The notes under the pieces were generated by a model, which saw nothing but the letters and a program-made list of their open reading frames with translations, did not search any database and was not told the DNA's origin. A program made the translations under genes and the position numbers. Shown piece after piece: positions 24,329 to 33,068 of a stretch of DNA of 64,000 nt. The stretch comes from Noviluteimonas lactosilytica (GTDB taxonomy: Bacteria > Pseudomonadota > Gammaproteobacteria > Xanthomonadales > Xanthomonadaceae). The DNA is taken from assembly GCF_020866925.1 (NCBI RefSeq), contig NZ_JAJGAK010000002.1, positions 434,001-498,000 of the forward strand, read 5' to 3'. Within the stretch, counting starts at the first letter, position 1. Every line of letters starts with the position of its first letter.

Positions 24329-25744
24329 TCAGTCGGTCATCGCTTCCAGTTCCATGCCCTTCGTCTCGCGCACGGCGCGCTGCACGAAGACGAACGAGAT
24401 CACCGCGAACGCCGCATAGAGGCCGTAAGCGAACGTCAGCCCCATCTCCGCGAGGCTCGGGAAGGTCGCGGTGATCACGAAGTTCGCGATCCACTGCGCC
24501 GAGGCAGCGACCGCGAGTGCGATCGCGCGGATGCGGTTCGGGAACATCTCGCCGAGCAGCACCCACACCATTGGACCCCAGCTCAGGCCGAAGAACACGA
24601 CGTAGAGGTTCGCGGCCACCAGCGCCGTCGGGCCCCAGTTGCCCGGCAACGTGAGCGACGCACCGGTGCCGGTGGCATGCGAGAACGCCACCGCCATCAG
24701 GCCGAGCGTGACCGCCATGCCCGCCGAGCCGACGAGGAGCAACGGCTTGCGCCCGACCTTGTCGACCAGCGCGATCGCGACGAGCGTGACCAGCACGTTG
24801 ACGATCGACGTCGCGACGGTGATCGAGAACGCATCGGATTCGCTGAAGCCGACCGAATGCCACAGCGTCGACGAGTAATAGAAGATCACGTTGATGCCGA
24901 CGAACTGCTGGAACACCGACAGCAGGATGCCGACCCACACGATCGGCAGCAGCCCCATGCGCGGGCCACGCAGATCCGAAAGACGCGGCACGTACTCCGT
25001 CCGCAGGCTGTTGCGGATGTCGGCAAGCTTGGCGTCGAGCGCGCCTTCGTTGCGCAGGTCGAGCACGTCGCGCAACACGCGCTTCGCCTCTTCGAAGCGT
25101 CCCTTCGCGACGAGATGGCGCGGCGATTCCGGCACGCCGAACACGAGCGCGCCGTAGATCAGCGCAGGCACGACCGCGACCAGGAACATCCAGCGCCACG
25201 CGTCCATGCCGAGCCACAACGGCTGCGCCGCACCGCCCGCGGTGTTCGCGAGCCAGGCATCGGCGAGCAGCGAGGCGAAGATGCCGAGCACGATCGCGAG
25301 CTGCTGCATCGAACCGAGCCGTCCGCGCACGTGCGCCGGCGAGACCTCGGCGATGTACGTCGGCGCGATCACCGACGCGACACCGACGCCGATGCCCCCC
25401 ACGATGCGCCAGAAGATCAGGTCCCACACGCCGAACGCGAGGCCCGCACCGAGCGCGCTGATCGCGAGCAACGCCGCGGCCACGCGCATCGTCGACACGC
25501 GACCGAACCGGTCGGCGAGCGGACCGGCATACCACGCGCCGATCGCCGAACCGACGAGTGCGCACGACACGGCGACACCGGTGGCGACGGCGCTCAGGCC
25601 GAATTCGCCGCGAATCGCGTCGACCGCGCCGTTGATCACGGCGGTGTCGTAACCGAACAGGAATCCGCCGAGCGCGGCGGCGGCGGTGATCAGCAACACG
25701 CGCATGGTGGCGTGTTGTTCGATCGGTGGTGCGGCAGTACTCAT
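24329..25744 (-). CDS. Sugar porter (SP family) MFS transporter, GLUT-like
   Basis: This 471-residue, twelve-helix inner-membrane transporter shows sugar-porter signatures: GGFLFGYDTAVINGA in helix 1, PLADRFGR, RIVGGIGVGVASVIAPTYIAEVSP, PESPRHLVAKGR after helix 6, QQFVGINVIFYYSS in helix 7, VDKVGRKPLLLVG and PNRIRAIALA. Glucose is the most probable substrate, by family and by its place between two alpha-glucan hydrolases. The start at 25744 has GGGAGGA at good spacing. It lies 22 bases downstream of the amylase gene in the same operon. Confidence 0.92.
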   Translation of the reverse strand: MSTAAPPIEQHATMRVLLITAAAALGGFLFGYDTAVINGAVDAIRGEFGLSAVATGVAVSCALVGSAIGAWYAGPLADRFGRVSTMRVAAALLAISALGAGLAFGVWDLIFWRIVGGIGVGVASVIAPTYIAEVSPAHVRGRLGSMQQLAIVLGIFASLLADAWLANTAGGAAQPLWLGMDAWRWMFLVAVVPALIYGALVFGVPESPRHLVAKGRFEEAKRVLRDVLDLRNEGALDAKLADIRNSLRTEYVPRLSDLRGPRMGLLPIVWVGILLSVFQQFVGINVIFYYSSTLWHSVGFSESDAFSITVATSIVNVLVTLVAIALVDKVGRKPLLLVGSAGMAVTLGLMAVAFSHATGTGASLTLPGNWGPTALVAANLYVVFFGLSWGPMVWVLLGEMFPNRIRAIALAVAASAQWIANFVITATFPSLAEMGLTFAYGLYAAFAVISFVFVQRAVRETKGMELEAMTD

Positions 25745-25766
25745 CGTGGTCCTCCCCCGAGGTGGT

Positions 25767-28367
25767 TCATGGAATTCGAATGGGTCCGACGGCGTCGAGC
25801 ACGCGCGGATCGCGCGCGGGATCGCCGCCGCCGAATGCGTGCGGTCCGGCTTCCGGCGCGAGCGCGCGCCAGCCGCCGTCGTAATCCCAGGTCGTCGCGT
25901 ACACGCGGGCGCCCGACAGATCGGTCGCACGGCCGAGTGCCGCGGCCGGAATCGTGAAAGAGATGGTGCGCGTGGCGGCATCGACATGCAGCAGCGCGGC
26001 TTCGGCGATCGGCGTGCCGTCCTGCGTCGCGGAGGCGCCCTTCGACGAGAATATCGCGTTGGTCCAGCCGTTCGCGCGCAGGCGCACGTCCCAGCGCATG
26101 TCGTCGGGGACGTCGGCGAACTGGCCGGGCATCGCGCGCGCGCCGCCCTTCTCGTCCGGCAAATCGATGAAGAGGGAAAACGCGACGTGGTCGAATCCAT
26201 TCGGCGGATTCCACGGCGCGCTCAGCGCGCGCATGCGCAACGCGATGCGCAGCGCGCCGCCGGCGGTCGAGACTTCGACGCGCTCGATGTCGCCCTGGCG
26301 CGGCGTGTAGCTCGCGTCGCTCGGATAGGCATAGCGACCGTCCGGCCCGGTGTCGTCGCCTTGCGGGTCGTCGAACGCGGCGACCGGCGTCCATGCGCGC
26401 GCGACGCGGAAGGTGCGGCGTTCGCTCGCGTTGTTCGACGTGCGCTCCCATGCGACGACGACGTGGTCGACATCGGGGTCGATCATCGCGGACGTGTCGA
26501 GCTTCGCTTCCCAGCGTCCGTTGCGCGGCTTGACCGTGAGCGCGTGCTCGATGTCGTCGTCGACGACGATGCGCACGGGCTCGGCGCCGGTGGCGGTGCC
26601 CGCGATGGTGAAGTCGCCGCCGAAGCGCGATTGCGGCAAAGGATCGATCGAGGGCGGACGGACGGAGAAGCCCGCCTCGGCCGGCGTGTTCGTCGACTTC
26701 CACACGAAGCCCGCGCGCGGCGGCATCACGAGCGTCGCGCGCCCGTTGGCATCGGTGGTCAGCGCCGGCGCTTCGCCGTCGATCGCGAACACGCCCGCGA
26801 GTTGCGTGTCGGGCGCGGCGCCCGTGTCGAGGTTGTCGAGCAACACCTCGTGTCGTGCCGTGTTGATGGCGACGATGGCAAGCGCGCCATCATCGGTGCG
26901 CATGCGCCAGGCGATCGGGCCCGGACCCGCCCCGTTGTCGCGCAACACCGTGGGCGTGCCGCGCGAGAACACCTTGTCGCCGCGGCGCAGCGCGATCGCG
27001 CGTTGCACGTAACGGAACAACGGCGCGTCCTGGTCGAAGTGATCGCGCCCCTGCGCGCCGTAACCCCCGGCGAACATCGACGTACGCTGCTCGGTGAAGC
27101 CCTGCTCCGTGCCCTGCCAGATCACCGGGATGCCCGGCACCGTCATCAGCATCAGCACCGCCTGCTTCAACCCGGTTTCGTCGCCGCTGGCGAGGAAGCG
27201 ATCGACGTCGTGGTTGTCGATGAAGGTCGGCATGCGCCACGGATCGGCGTGGACCTGCATGCGGCGCTGCAGGCGATCGCCGAGCTGCGCGGTCGGCACG
27301 CCGCGCGCGAACACGTCGACGGTCGTGCCGTACAGCGGGAAGTCGATCATCCCCGGCAGCAGCTTCGTGCCGTCGGGCGTGCGCATGTACGCGTCGATGC
27401 GCCGCGCCTGCGTGTCGTCGAACGGCCTGTCCATCGCGAAGCCTTCGCCGAAGACGTGGAAATCGTTGCGGCCCGTCTCCTTCGCGACGATCGCCATGCC
27501 GGGCGCCTGCGGATCGTCGGCATGCAGGAAGTCGAGGAAGTACGTCGGCGGCACGTAGAACGCGGTGTCGACGCGGAACGCGTCGACGCCGACGTCGCGG
27601 ATCCACTGGCCGTAGCTCTCGCGCAACGCGCGGCGCACCACCGGGTTGTCCGTGTTCATGTCGTCGAGGCCGGCGAGCTGCCACGTCAGGCGCTGCGTCT
27701 CGTTCGAGAAATCGACGATGTCCGGCGTCCAGTGATAGATCGCCTGCTTGCGCTGCGCGGGGTCGCGCGGATCGTTGCGGTCGAACGGCGATTGCGTCGG
27801 CGCCGTCCGTCCCTGCGGGTCGCGCGCGAACGACAGGCCGCGTGCGATGTCCGCTTCGTCGGGCGGCGCGTCGAAACGGAAGAAGTTCGCGGTGTGGTTC
27901 ACCACCACGTCCTGCACGAGGTACATGCCCGCGCCGTGCAGCGCACGCGAGAGCGCTTGGTAGTCCCCGAGCGTGCCGAAATGCGCGTCGACCTTCGAGA
28001 AGTCGGTCGCCCAGTAGCCGTGGTACCCGCCGTAGCGGGAGCGCGGGTTCCACCATTGGTTGGCCACGGGCGGCGTGATCCAGGCGCCCGTCGCGCCGAG
28101 CGCCTGCATATAAGGGATGCGCTCGCGCGCGCCGCGCAGGTCGCCGCCGCTCCACTTCGCGTTGTCGGCGGGGTCGAACTCGCCTGCGTGCTGGTCGTCG
28201 TTGCCGCGATCGCCGTTGGCGAAGCGGTCGATCATCAGGAAGTACAGCACCTGGTCGCGCCAATCGGGCGACGGCACGTGCAGCGGGCCGTCGCCGGGCA
28301 CGGCCGCGAAGGTCGATCCGGCCCAGAGGAGCGCCGCCAAGGCTGCAATGCGCGGACCTGAATGCAT
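25767..28367 (-). CDS. Secreted GH13 alpha-amylase with C-terminal beta-sandwich modules
   Basis: This 866-residue enzyme has a signal peptide (MHSGPRIAALAALLWAGSTFAA). The GH13 barrel occupies roughly residues 30-520 with QDVVVNHT, GVDAFRVDTAFY, VFGEGF and TFIDNHDVDRF. Two further modules follow: an Ig-like region (around FTIAGTATGAEPVRIVVDDDIEHAL) and a C-terminal glucodextranase-like domain (AFDDPQGDDTGPDGRYAYP...FSLFIDLPDEKGG...YATTWDYDGGWRALAPEAGPHAFGGG). The latter type usually binds carbohydrate. It is divergent from the TonB-dependent receptor gene and heads an operon with the sugar porter. It probably degrades starch or maltodextrins in the periplasm or outside the cell. Confidence 0.92.
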   Translation of the reverse strand: MHSGPRIAALAALLWAGSTFAAVPGDGPLHVPSPDWRDQVLYFLMIDRFANGDRGNDDQHAGEFDPADNAKWSGGDLRGARERIPYMQALGATGAWITPPVANQWWNPRSRYGGYHGYWATDFSKVDAHFGTLGDYQALSRALHGAGMYLVQDVVVNHTANFFRFDAPPDEADIARGLSFARDPQGRTAPTQSPFDRNDPRDPAQRKQAIYHWTPDIVDFSNETQRLTWQLAGLDDMNTDNPVVRRALRESYGQWIRDVGVDAFRVDTAFYVPPTYFLDFLHADDPQAPGMAIVAKETGRNDFHVFGEGFAMDRPFDDTQARRIDAYMRTPDGTKLLPGMIDFPLYGTTVDVFARGVPTAQLGDRLQRRMQVHADPWRMPTFIDNHDVDRFLASGDETGLKQAVLMLMTVPGIPVIWQGTEQGFTEQRTSMFAGGYGAQGRDHFDQDAPLFRYVQRAIALRRGDKVFSRGTPTVLRDNGAGPGPIAWRMRTDDGALAIVAINTARHEVLLDNLDTGAAPDTQLAGVFAIDGEAPALTTDANGRATLVMPPRAGFVWKSTNTPAEAGFSVRPPSIDPLPQSRFGGDFTIAGTATGAEPVRIVVDDDIEHALTVKPRNGRWEAKLDTSAMIDPDVDHVVVAWERTSNNASERRTFRVARAWTPVAAFDDPQGDDTGPDGRYAYPSDASYTPRQGDIERVEVSTAGGALRIALRMRALSAPWNPPNGFDHVAFSLFIDLPDEKGGARAMPGQFADVPDDMRWDVRLRANGWTNAIFSSKGASATQDGTPIAEAALLHVDAATRTISFTIPAAALGRATDLSGARVYATTWDYDGGWRALAPEAGPHAFGGGDPARDPRVLDAVGPIRIP

Positions 28368-28452
28368 GGGCGGCTCGGGGCTCGGGGGCGGCGGACCCCG
28401 ACTATTCCATGCGCGCCGACGCCCTGCCGAGCGGCAGGCAACGCGGATGTAA

Positions 28453-28466
28453 TGAATACGTATGCA
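28453..28466. promoter_or_regulatory. Candidate LacI-family operator (site 2)
   Basis: TGAATACGTATGCA is almost perfectly palindromic. It lies between the divergent amylase (start 28367) and TonB-dependent receptor (start 28538) genes, 72 bases before the receptor start. It matches site 1 at 13 of 14 positions and site 3 at 11 of 14. Confidence 0.65.
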
Positions 28467-28537
28467 AAAAAGTCGTTAGCTGACGGGCTCCGCCTACCAT
28501 CCGTCACCGGGGATTTTCCTTTTGGGAGGGGAGCTAA

Positions 28538-31312
28538 ATGAAGCAGTTGAAGCGAAACATGCTCAGCGTGGCGCTGGCTTCGGCCACGATGATGCTGGCG
28601 ACCGGCGCCTGGGCGCAGTCGACCACGACGACGACCGACGCCGACACCGCCAACGCGCAGGACCAGCAGGCCAACCAGCAAACGCCGGAGCAGCAGCAGG
28701 CAAAGCAGCTCCAGACCGTGACGGTCACCGGCATCCGCGCCGGTATCGAAGACGCAATCAACGTGAAGCAGCGCTCGACGTCGATCGTCGAAGCGATCTC
28801 CGCCGAAGACATCGGCAAGCTGCCCGACATCTCCGTCGCCGAATCGATCTCGCGCCTGCCGGGCCTGGCCGCGCAGCGCGTCGGTGGCCGCGCGCAGGTC
28901 ATCAGCGTCCGCGGCTTGTCGCCCGACTTCGCGACCACGCTGCTCAACGGCCGCGAAATGGTCAGCACCGGCGACAACCGCAGCGTCGAGTTCGACCAGT
29001 ACCCGTCCGAACTGATGTCCGGCGTCACCGTGTACAAGACGCCCGACTCCGCGCTCGTGGGCCAGGGCCTGTCGGGCACGATCGACATGCGCACCGTGCG
29101 CCCGCTCGACTTCGACAAGCCGGTGTACGCCGTGAGCGCGCGCTACCAGAAGAACTCGCTGGGCTCGGCCGCGAACGCCGACGGCGACGGCAATCGCATC
29201 AACGCGAGCGTGATCAACCAGTTCGCCGGCGGCGACCTCGGTCTCGCGATCGGCTTCTCGCACTCCGACATTCCGATCCAGGAAGAACAGACCGGCCTGT
29301 ACGAGCCGTGGCAGGTCGCGGGTCGCAACGGCGTGCCGGCAGGCACGTCCGTCACCGACGGCGCCAAGGCGCTGCGCCGCACCGGCCACATCCGCCGCAA
29401 CGCGGCGATGGCCACCGTGCAGTTCGCGCCGATCACCGAGTGGACCTCCACGCTCGACATCTTCCACACCTCCGCGGTGCAGGAAGACACGGCGAACCAG
29501 TTCGAGGCCAACTTCAACTACAACGGCAACCCCGACCCGCAGGTCTGGACGCCGAACGTCAACGGCAACGGCACGCTGACCGGCGGCACGCTGACCAACG
29601 CGTATCCGCTCGTGCGCGGCATGTACAACAAGCGCCAGGACAGCATCGACGCGGTGGGTTGGAACAACGAGATCAAGGCCGGCGAAGTGCTCCTCACCGC
29701 CGACATGAGCTGGTCGAAGTCGCACCGCGACGAGCTCAGCCTCGAGAACAACCTGCAGCTGCTGCCGAACCCGACGTTCGACACGCTGAACCTCAACTTC
29801 CCCAGCTCGGGCTTCGCCACGATCCAGCCGGGTCTCGATTACTCCGATCCGTCGACGCTGTTCATCGCGAACACGATCTACGGTTCGGGTTACGGCAAGA
29901 CGCCGCGCGTCGTCGACGAACTGAAGGGCTTCAAGCTCAACGCCAACATTCCGGTGCCGGGCGCGCTCGACGGTCTGTTCTCCGACTTCGACATCGGCGG
30001 CCACTTCGGTGATCGCGAGAAGACCAAGCGCCAGCCGGAAGGCAACATCAATCTCGGCGCGCAGGGCCCGACGACGATCGCGCCGGACCTGCAGTACGGC
30101 CTGGTCGACCTGACGTTCGCCGGCATCGGCTTCATTCCTTCCTGGAACGTGCCGGGCGCCGTCGCGCGCTACATGACGTTTGCGCCGAACGAAGACGCCT
30201 CGTACCTCGTGTCGAAGGCCTGGACGGTCGACGAAGAAATCACCACCGGCTGGCTGCGCGGCAACATCGACACCACGTGGGGCTCGATCCCGGTCCGCGG
30301 CAACGTCGGCGTGCAGATGCAGCACACCGACCAGTCGTCGAATTCCTTCTACTGGGATCCGAACCGCCCGGCAGGCGAAAACCGCGTGCCGTTCGAGAAC
30401 GGCAAGGACTACACGAACTGGCTGCCGAGCCTCAACCTCGCGTTCATGCTGCCGCACGAGCAGACGCTGCGCTTCGCCGCGGCTCGCCAGCTCGCGCGCG
30501 CGCGCCTCGACCAGCTCCGCGCCTCGTTCGAATTCGGCGTGAGCACCTCGACGCTGCTTCCGGGCGGCTCGGGCGGTAACCCGCTGCTCGATCCGTGGGA
30601 AGCGAACGCGTTCGACGTGTCGTACGAGAAGTACTTCGAAGGCACCAAGGGTTACGTGTCGGCCGCAGCCTTCTACAAGGACCTGCGCACCTACATCTTC
30701 ACCGAAGGTCGCCAGCTCGACTTCACGCCGTTCATCACCTCCGACACCTTCCCGGTGCCGGTGTCGCCGATCGGTACGTTCACCGCGCCGTACAACGGCA
30801 AGGGCGGCTACCTGCAGGGTCTCGAACTGACCGCTTCGCTCCCGCTCGACCTGTTCTGGGACGCGGCGGAAGGCTTCGGCATCGTCGGCAGCGCGTCGTT
30901 CTTCGACAGCAACATCACGATCCCGCCGGATCCGTCGAGCGTCTCGAGCGTCGGCGCGAGCAACATCACCCTGCCCGGCCTGTCGGACGAGGTTTACAGC
31001 TTCACGGCGTACTACGCGCGCGGCGGCTTCGAAGCGCGCGTCAACCAGCGCTGGCGTTCGGACTTCATCGGCGAGATCAGCAACTTCGCCGCCGAGCGCA
31101 CGCTGCGTTACGTCGAGGGTGAAGACATCACCGACGCGCAGGTCAGCTACATGTTCGGCGAAGGCACGGCGCTGAAGGGCGTCACCCTCCTGCTCCAGGC
31201 CAGCAACCTGACCAACTCCGGCTACACCACGTACGCCACGTCGAAGGACCGTCCGCTCGAGAACATCGAGTGGGGCCGTACCTACCTGCTGGGCGTCAGC
31301 TACAAGTTCTGA
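28538..31312 (+). CDS. TonB-dependent outer-membrane receptor, maltodextrin-type
   Basis: This 924-residue receptor has a signal peptide cleaved after Ala26, a Gln/Thr-rich spacer and a TonB box with the start of the plug (LQTVTVTGIRAGIEDAI, from residue 58). The plug contains the conserved EDIGKLPDISVAESISRLPG and RGLSPDFATTLLNGREM segments typical of xanthomonad and Caulobacter carbohydrate receptors. The chain ends in a strand with terminal Phe (YLLGVSYKF). It should import maltodextrins through the outer membrane using TonB energy; substrate is inferred from the flanking amylases. A strong terminator follows. Confidence 0.93.
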   Translation: MKQLKRNMLSVALASATMMLATGAWAQSTTTTTDADTANAQDQQANQQTPEQQQAKQLQTVTVTGIRAGIEDAINVKQRSTSIVEAISAEDIGKLPDISVAESISRLPGLAAQRVGGRAQVISVRGLSPDFATTLLNGREMVSTGDNRSVEFDQYPSELMSGVTVYKTPDSALVGQGLSGTIDMRTVRPLDFDKPVYAVSARYQKNSLGSAANADGDGNRINASVINQFAGGDLGLAIGFSHSDIPIQEEQTGLYEPWQVAGRNGVPAGTSVTDGAKALRRTGHIRRNAAMATVQFAPITEWTSTLDIFHTSAVQEDTANQFEANFNYNGNPDPQVWTPNVNGNGTLTGGTLTNAYPLVRGMYNKRQDSIDAVGWNNEIKAGEVLLTADMSWSKSHRDELSLENNLQLLPNPTFDTLNLNFPSSGFATIQPGLDYSDPSTLFIANTIYGSGYGKTPRVVDELKGFKLNANIPVPGALDGLFSDFDIGGHFGDREKTKRQPEGNINLGAQGPTTIAPDLQYGLVDLTFAGIGFIPSWNVPGAVARYMTFAPNEDASYLVSKAWTVDEEITTGWLRGNIDTTWGSIPVRGNVGVQMQHTDQSSNSFYWDPNRPAGENRVPFENGKDYTNWLPSLNLAFMLPHEQTLRFAAARQLARARLDQLRASFEFGVSTSTLLPGGSGGNPLLDPWEANAFDVSYEKYFEGTKGYVSAAAFYKDLRTYIFTEGRQLDFTPFITSDTFPVPVSPIGTFTAPYNGKGGYLQGLELTASLPLDLFWDAAEGFGIVGSASFFDSNITIPPDPSSVSSVGASNITLPGLSDEVYSFTAYYARGGFEARVNQRWRSDFIGEISNFAAERTLRYVEGEDITDAQVSYMFGEGTALKGVTLLLQASNLTNSGYTTYATSKDRPLENIEWGRTYLLGVSYKF

Positions 31313-31333
31313 TCACCCCTCGTGTGACCTCCG

Positions 31334-31365
31334 CCCTGCCGGTTCGCGCCGGCAGGGTTTTTTTT
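31334..31365 (+). terminator. Rho-independent terminator after the TonB receptor
   Basis: CCCTGCCGG (31334-31342) pairs with CCGGCAGGG (31349-31357) around a TTCGCG loop, followed by eight T residues. This is a textbook intrinsic terminator 21 bases after the receptor stop. It isolates the receptor gene from the convergent antitoxin gene. Confidence 0.95.
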
Positions 31366-31388
31366 GCCTGCGCGCAGCGCGGTGCGGA

Positions 31389-31691
31389 TCACGCGCGCAC
31401 GGGTTCGATCGAGAGCCTCAGGCCGACGGCGCCGAGCACCTTCATGAGGCTGCGCAGTTCCGGGTTGCCCGTGGGTGAAAGCGTGCGATAGAGCGTGGTC
31501 GCGTTGAGCTCGGTCTGCTCGGCGACCTTCTGGATGCTGCTGCGCGCGTTGACGATGTGGCGAAGGGCGATGAGGACTTCCGCCTGGTCGCCATCCTCGA
31601 GCACGGCGTCGAGGTATTCGGCTGCGAGCGCAGGATCTTCGCGCAACAGTTCGGCGGTCGCTTCGTCGTGGCTGCGGTGCGGCTTGGTCAT
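31389..31691 (-). CDS. Type II antitoxin, HTH family (COG3636-type addiction module antidote)
   Basis: This 100-residue DNA-binding antitoxin contains the conserved segment EVLIALRHIVNARSSIQKVAEQTELNATTLYRTLSPTGNPELRSLMKVLGAVGLRL, a Cro/C1-type helix-turn-helix of the putative addiction module antidote family. Its start overlaps the stop of the toxin gene by 4 bases (ATGA), and the order toxin then antitoxin is usual for this family. It should bind and neutralise the toxin and repress the operon together with it. Confidence 0.9.
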   Translation of the reverse strand: MTKPHRSHDEATAELLREDPALAAEYLDAVLEDGDQAEVLIALRHIVNARSSIQKVAEQTELNATTLYRTLSPTGNPELRSLMKVLGAVGLRLSIEPVRA

Positions 31692-32014
31692 GATCGGCTC
31701 CTTCTCTTGTAGTCCTGCCATGCTTCGATCGCGCGATCGAGGTCGCGCCACTGCGAATCCTTGTCTCCGGCGCCCAGCAGCACGATCGCGCCGCCGGCCT
31801 TGCCGAAATACACGCGATAGCCCGGGCCTGCGTCGATGCGCAGCTCCCACACGCCTTCCCGGCATAGCGCGTGGTCGCCGGGGTTGTCGTTCTCAAGGCG
31901 GTCTATGCGCCGCAGGATCGCCACCTTGCCGCGCACGTCGCGCAGGTCCTTGAGCCAACGCTGATAAGGGTCCGAGCCCCACGGCGAGATGTAGTGGCGG
32001 AGTTCGACGGGCAT
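31688..32014 (-). CDS. Type II toxin, RelE/ParE superfamily (COG3657 addiction module killer)
   Basis: This 108-residue protein shows the family pattern WLKDLRDVRGKVAILRRIDRLENDNPGDHALCREGVWELRIDAGPGYRVYFGKAGGAIVLLGAGDKDSQWRDLDRAIEAWQDYK. The basic residues and GPGYRVYF strand are typical of RelE/ParE-like toxins; many of this group cut mRNA, but the target here is not known. The start at 32014 (MPVELRHY) is chosen by homology; the frame extends upstream without similarity. A small palindrome just upstream is a likely autoregulatory site. Confidence 0.9.
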   Translation of the reverse strand: MPVELRHYISPWGSDPYQRWLKDLRDVRGKVAILRRIDRLENDNPGDHALCREGVWELRIDAGPGYRVYFGKAGGAIVLLGAGDKDSQWRDLDRAIEAWQDYKRRSRS

Positions 32015-32023
32015 GGGGAGTGT

Positions 32024-32037
32024 TCGCCTATAAGCGA
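32024..32037. promoter_or_regulatory. Candidate operator of the toxin-antitoxin pair
   Basis: TCGCCTATAAGCGA is symmetric at 12 of 14 positions and begins 10 bases before the toxin start codon. TA operons are normally repressed by the antitoxin or the complex bound to such a site over the promoter. A TTGACA-like box lies just beyond it on the minus strand. Confidence 0.5.
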
Positions 32038-32070
32038 GCAATGTCAATAGCGCGAGGAGGACCGCGAGCC

Positions 32071-32316
32071 TCACGGCATCGCGATCGCCTTGCCGTTGCA
32101 GCGCCCCTCGACCTGGTCGACGACGGCATGCGCCATCGTCTGCCCGCGGATGCGGCGCAACCGCACGCGCAGCCATTCGCACGCGTCGGCGTCGCCGTGC
32201 GCGTCCTGCCAGCGATACACCATCGATGCACCGGCCAGTTGCACGCGGTACGGCGCGCCAAGCGCGGCACGCAGTTCGTTTTCCTTCATGCCGATGTGGA
32301 CGTCTTCGATGCGCAT
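32071..32316 (-). CDS. Small BamE/SmpA-like protein without signal peptide
   Basis: This 81-residue protein begins MRIEDVHIGMKENELRAALGAPYRV. The pattern 'I-G-M-x-E-x-E-L-x-x-x-L-G-x-P' resembles the BamE/SmpA fold, but the signal peptide and lipobox of BamE are absent. A clear ribosome site (AAGGAG) precedes the start at 32316 by 6 bases, which supports a real gene. One Cys near the middle (DACEW) and one near the end. Function is unknown. Confidence 0.6.
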   Translation of the reverse strand: MRIEDVHIGMKENELRAALGAPYRVQLAGASMVYRWQDAHGDADACEWLRVRLRRIRGQTMAHAVVDQVEGRCNGKAIAMP

Positions 32317-32417
32317 GTGCTGCTCCTTGTCGGGGTCGGAGCCAGCCTCGCGCACGGCGTCGCCGCGCGGCATCGGTAGATGCCGCGTCGGTTTGTAGGA
32401 ATTCCGGAAGCGCGGCG

Positions 32418-33068
32418 TCAGCCGCGCAGGCGCGCGCAGTCCGCCGCGAGTTTGCCGATCGTGTCCCAGTCGCGGGCGGCCAGCGCGTCCTTCGGCACCA
32501 TCCACGAACCGCCGACGGTGATCACGTTCGGCAACGCGAGATACGCCGGCGCCTTCGCCGCGTCGATGCCGCCGGTCGGGCAGAAACCCACGTGCGCGAA
32601 CGGTCCCGCGAAGGCTTTCATCGCGCCCACCCCGCCCGCCGATTCGGCCGGGAAGAACTTGAAGCGCGCGTGTCCTTCGTCGAGCCCGTGCATCAACTCG
32701 CTGGCAGTCGCGATCGCGGGAATGAAGGGAATCGCCGACGTCGCGGCCGCGGCGTACAACCCGTCGGTCACCCCGGGCGAGATCGCGAACTGCGCGCCGG
32801 CATCGGAGACCGCGAGCAGATCCTCGCGCTTCAGCACCGTGCCCGCGCCGACGATCGCATTGGGGACCTCGCGCGCGATGCGCTCGATCGCCGCGCGCGC
32901 GACATCGGTGCGCAGCGTGACTTCGAGCACCGGCAATCCGTTGTCGGCAAGCGCGCGCGCCAGCGGCACGGCGTCGTCGAGGCGCTCGATGGTCAGCACC
33001 GGCACCACCGGTGCGGCCCGCAGGATCGCATCGACCGCCGCGATGCGCGATTCCATCGTCCAGTTCAT
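32418..33068 (-). CDS. eda: KDPG aldolase (2-dehydro-3-deoxy-phosphogluconate aldolase)
   Basis: Eda splits 2-keto-3-deoxy-6-phosphogluconate into pyruvate and glyceraldehyde-3-phosphate, the last step of the Entner-Doudoroff pathway. The 216-residue protein has VVPVLTIERLDDAVPLARAL, LEVTLRT (catalytic Glu), IVGAGTVL, ISPG and the Schiff-base lysine in RFKFFPAE, then FCPTGGID. The start overlaps the glk stop by 4 bases (ATGA). It is the last gene of the zwf-pgl-edd-glk-eda operon. Confidence 0.96.
   Translation of the reverse strand: MNWTMESRIAAVDAILRAAPVVPVLTIERLDDAVPLARALADNGLPVLEVTLRTDVARAAIERIAREVPNAIVGAGTVLKREDLLAVSDAGAQFAISPGVTDGLYAAAATSAIPFIPAIATASELMHGLDEGHARFKFFPAESAGGVGAMKAFAGPFAHVGFCPTGGIDAAKAPAYLALPNVITVGGSWMVPKDALAARDWDTIGKLAADCARLRG

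Noticed and set aside
24329-25744. Drug-efflux MFS
   Set aside because: QQFVGINVIFYYSS, PESPRHL and the VDKVGRKPLLL loop are sugar-porter signatures, and it is co-transcribed with an amylase.
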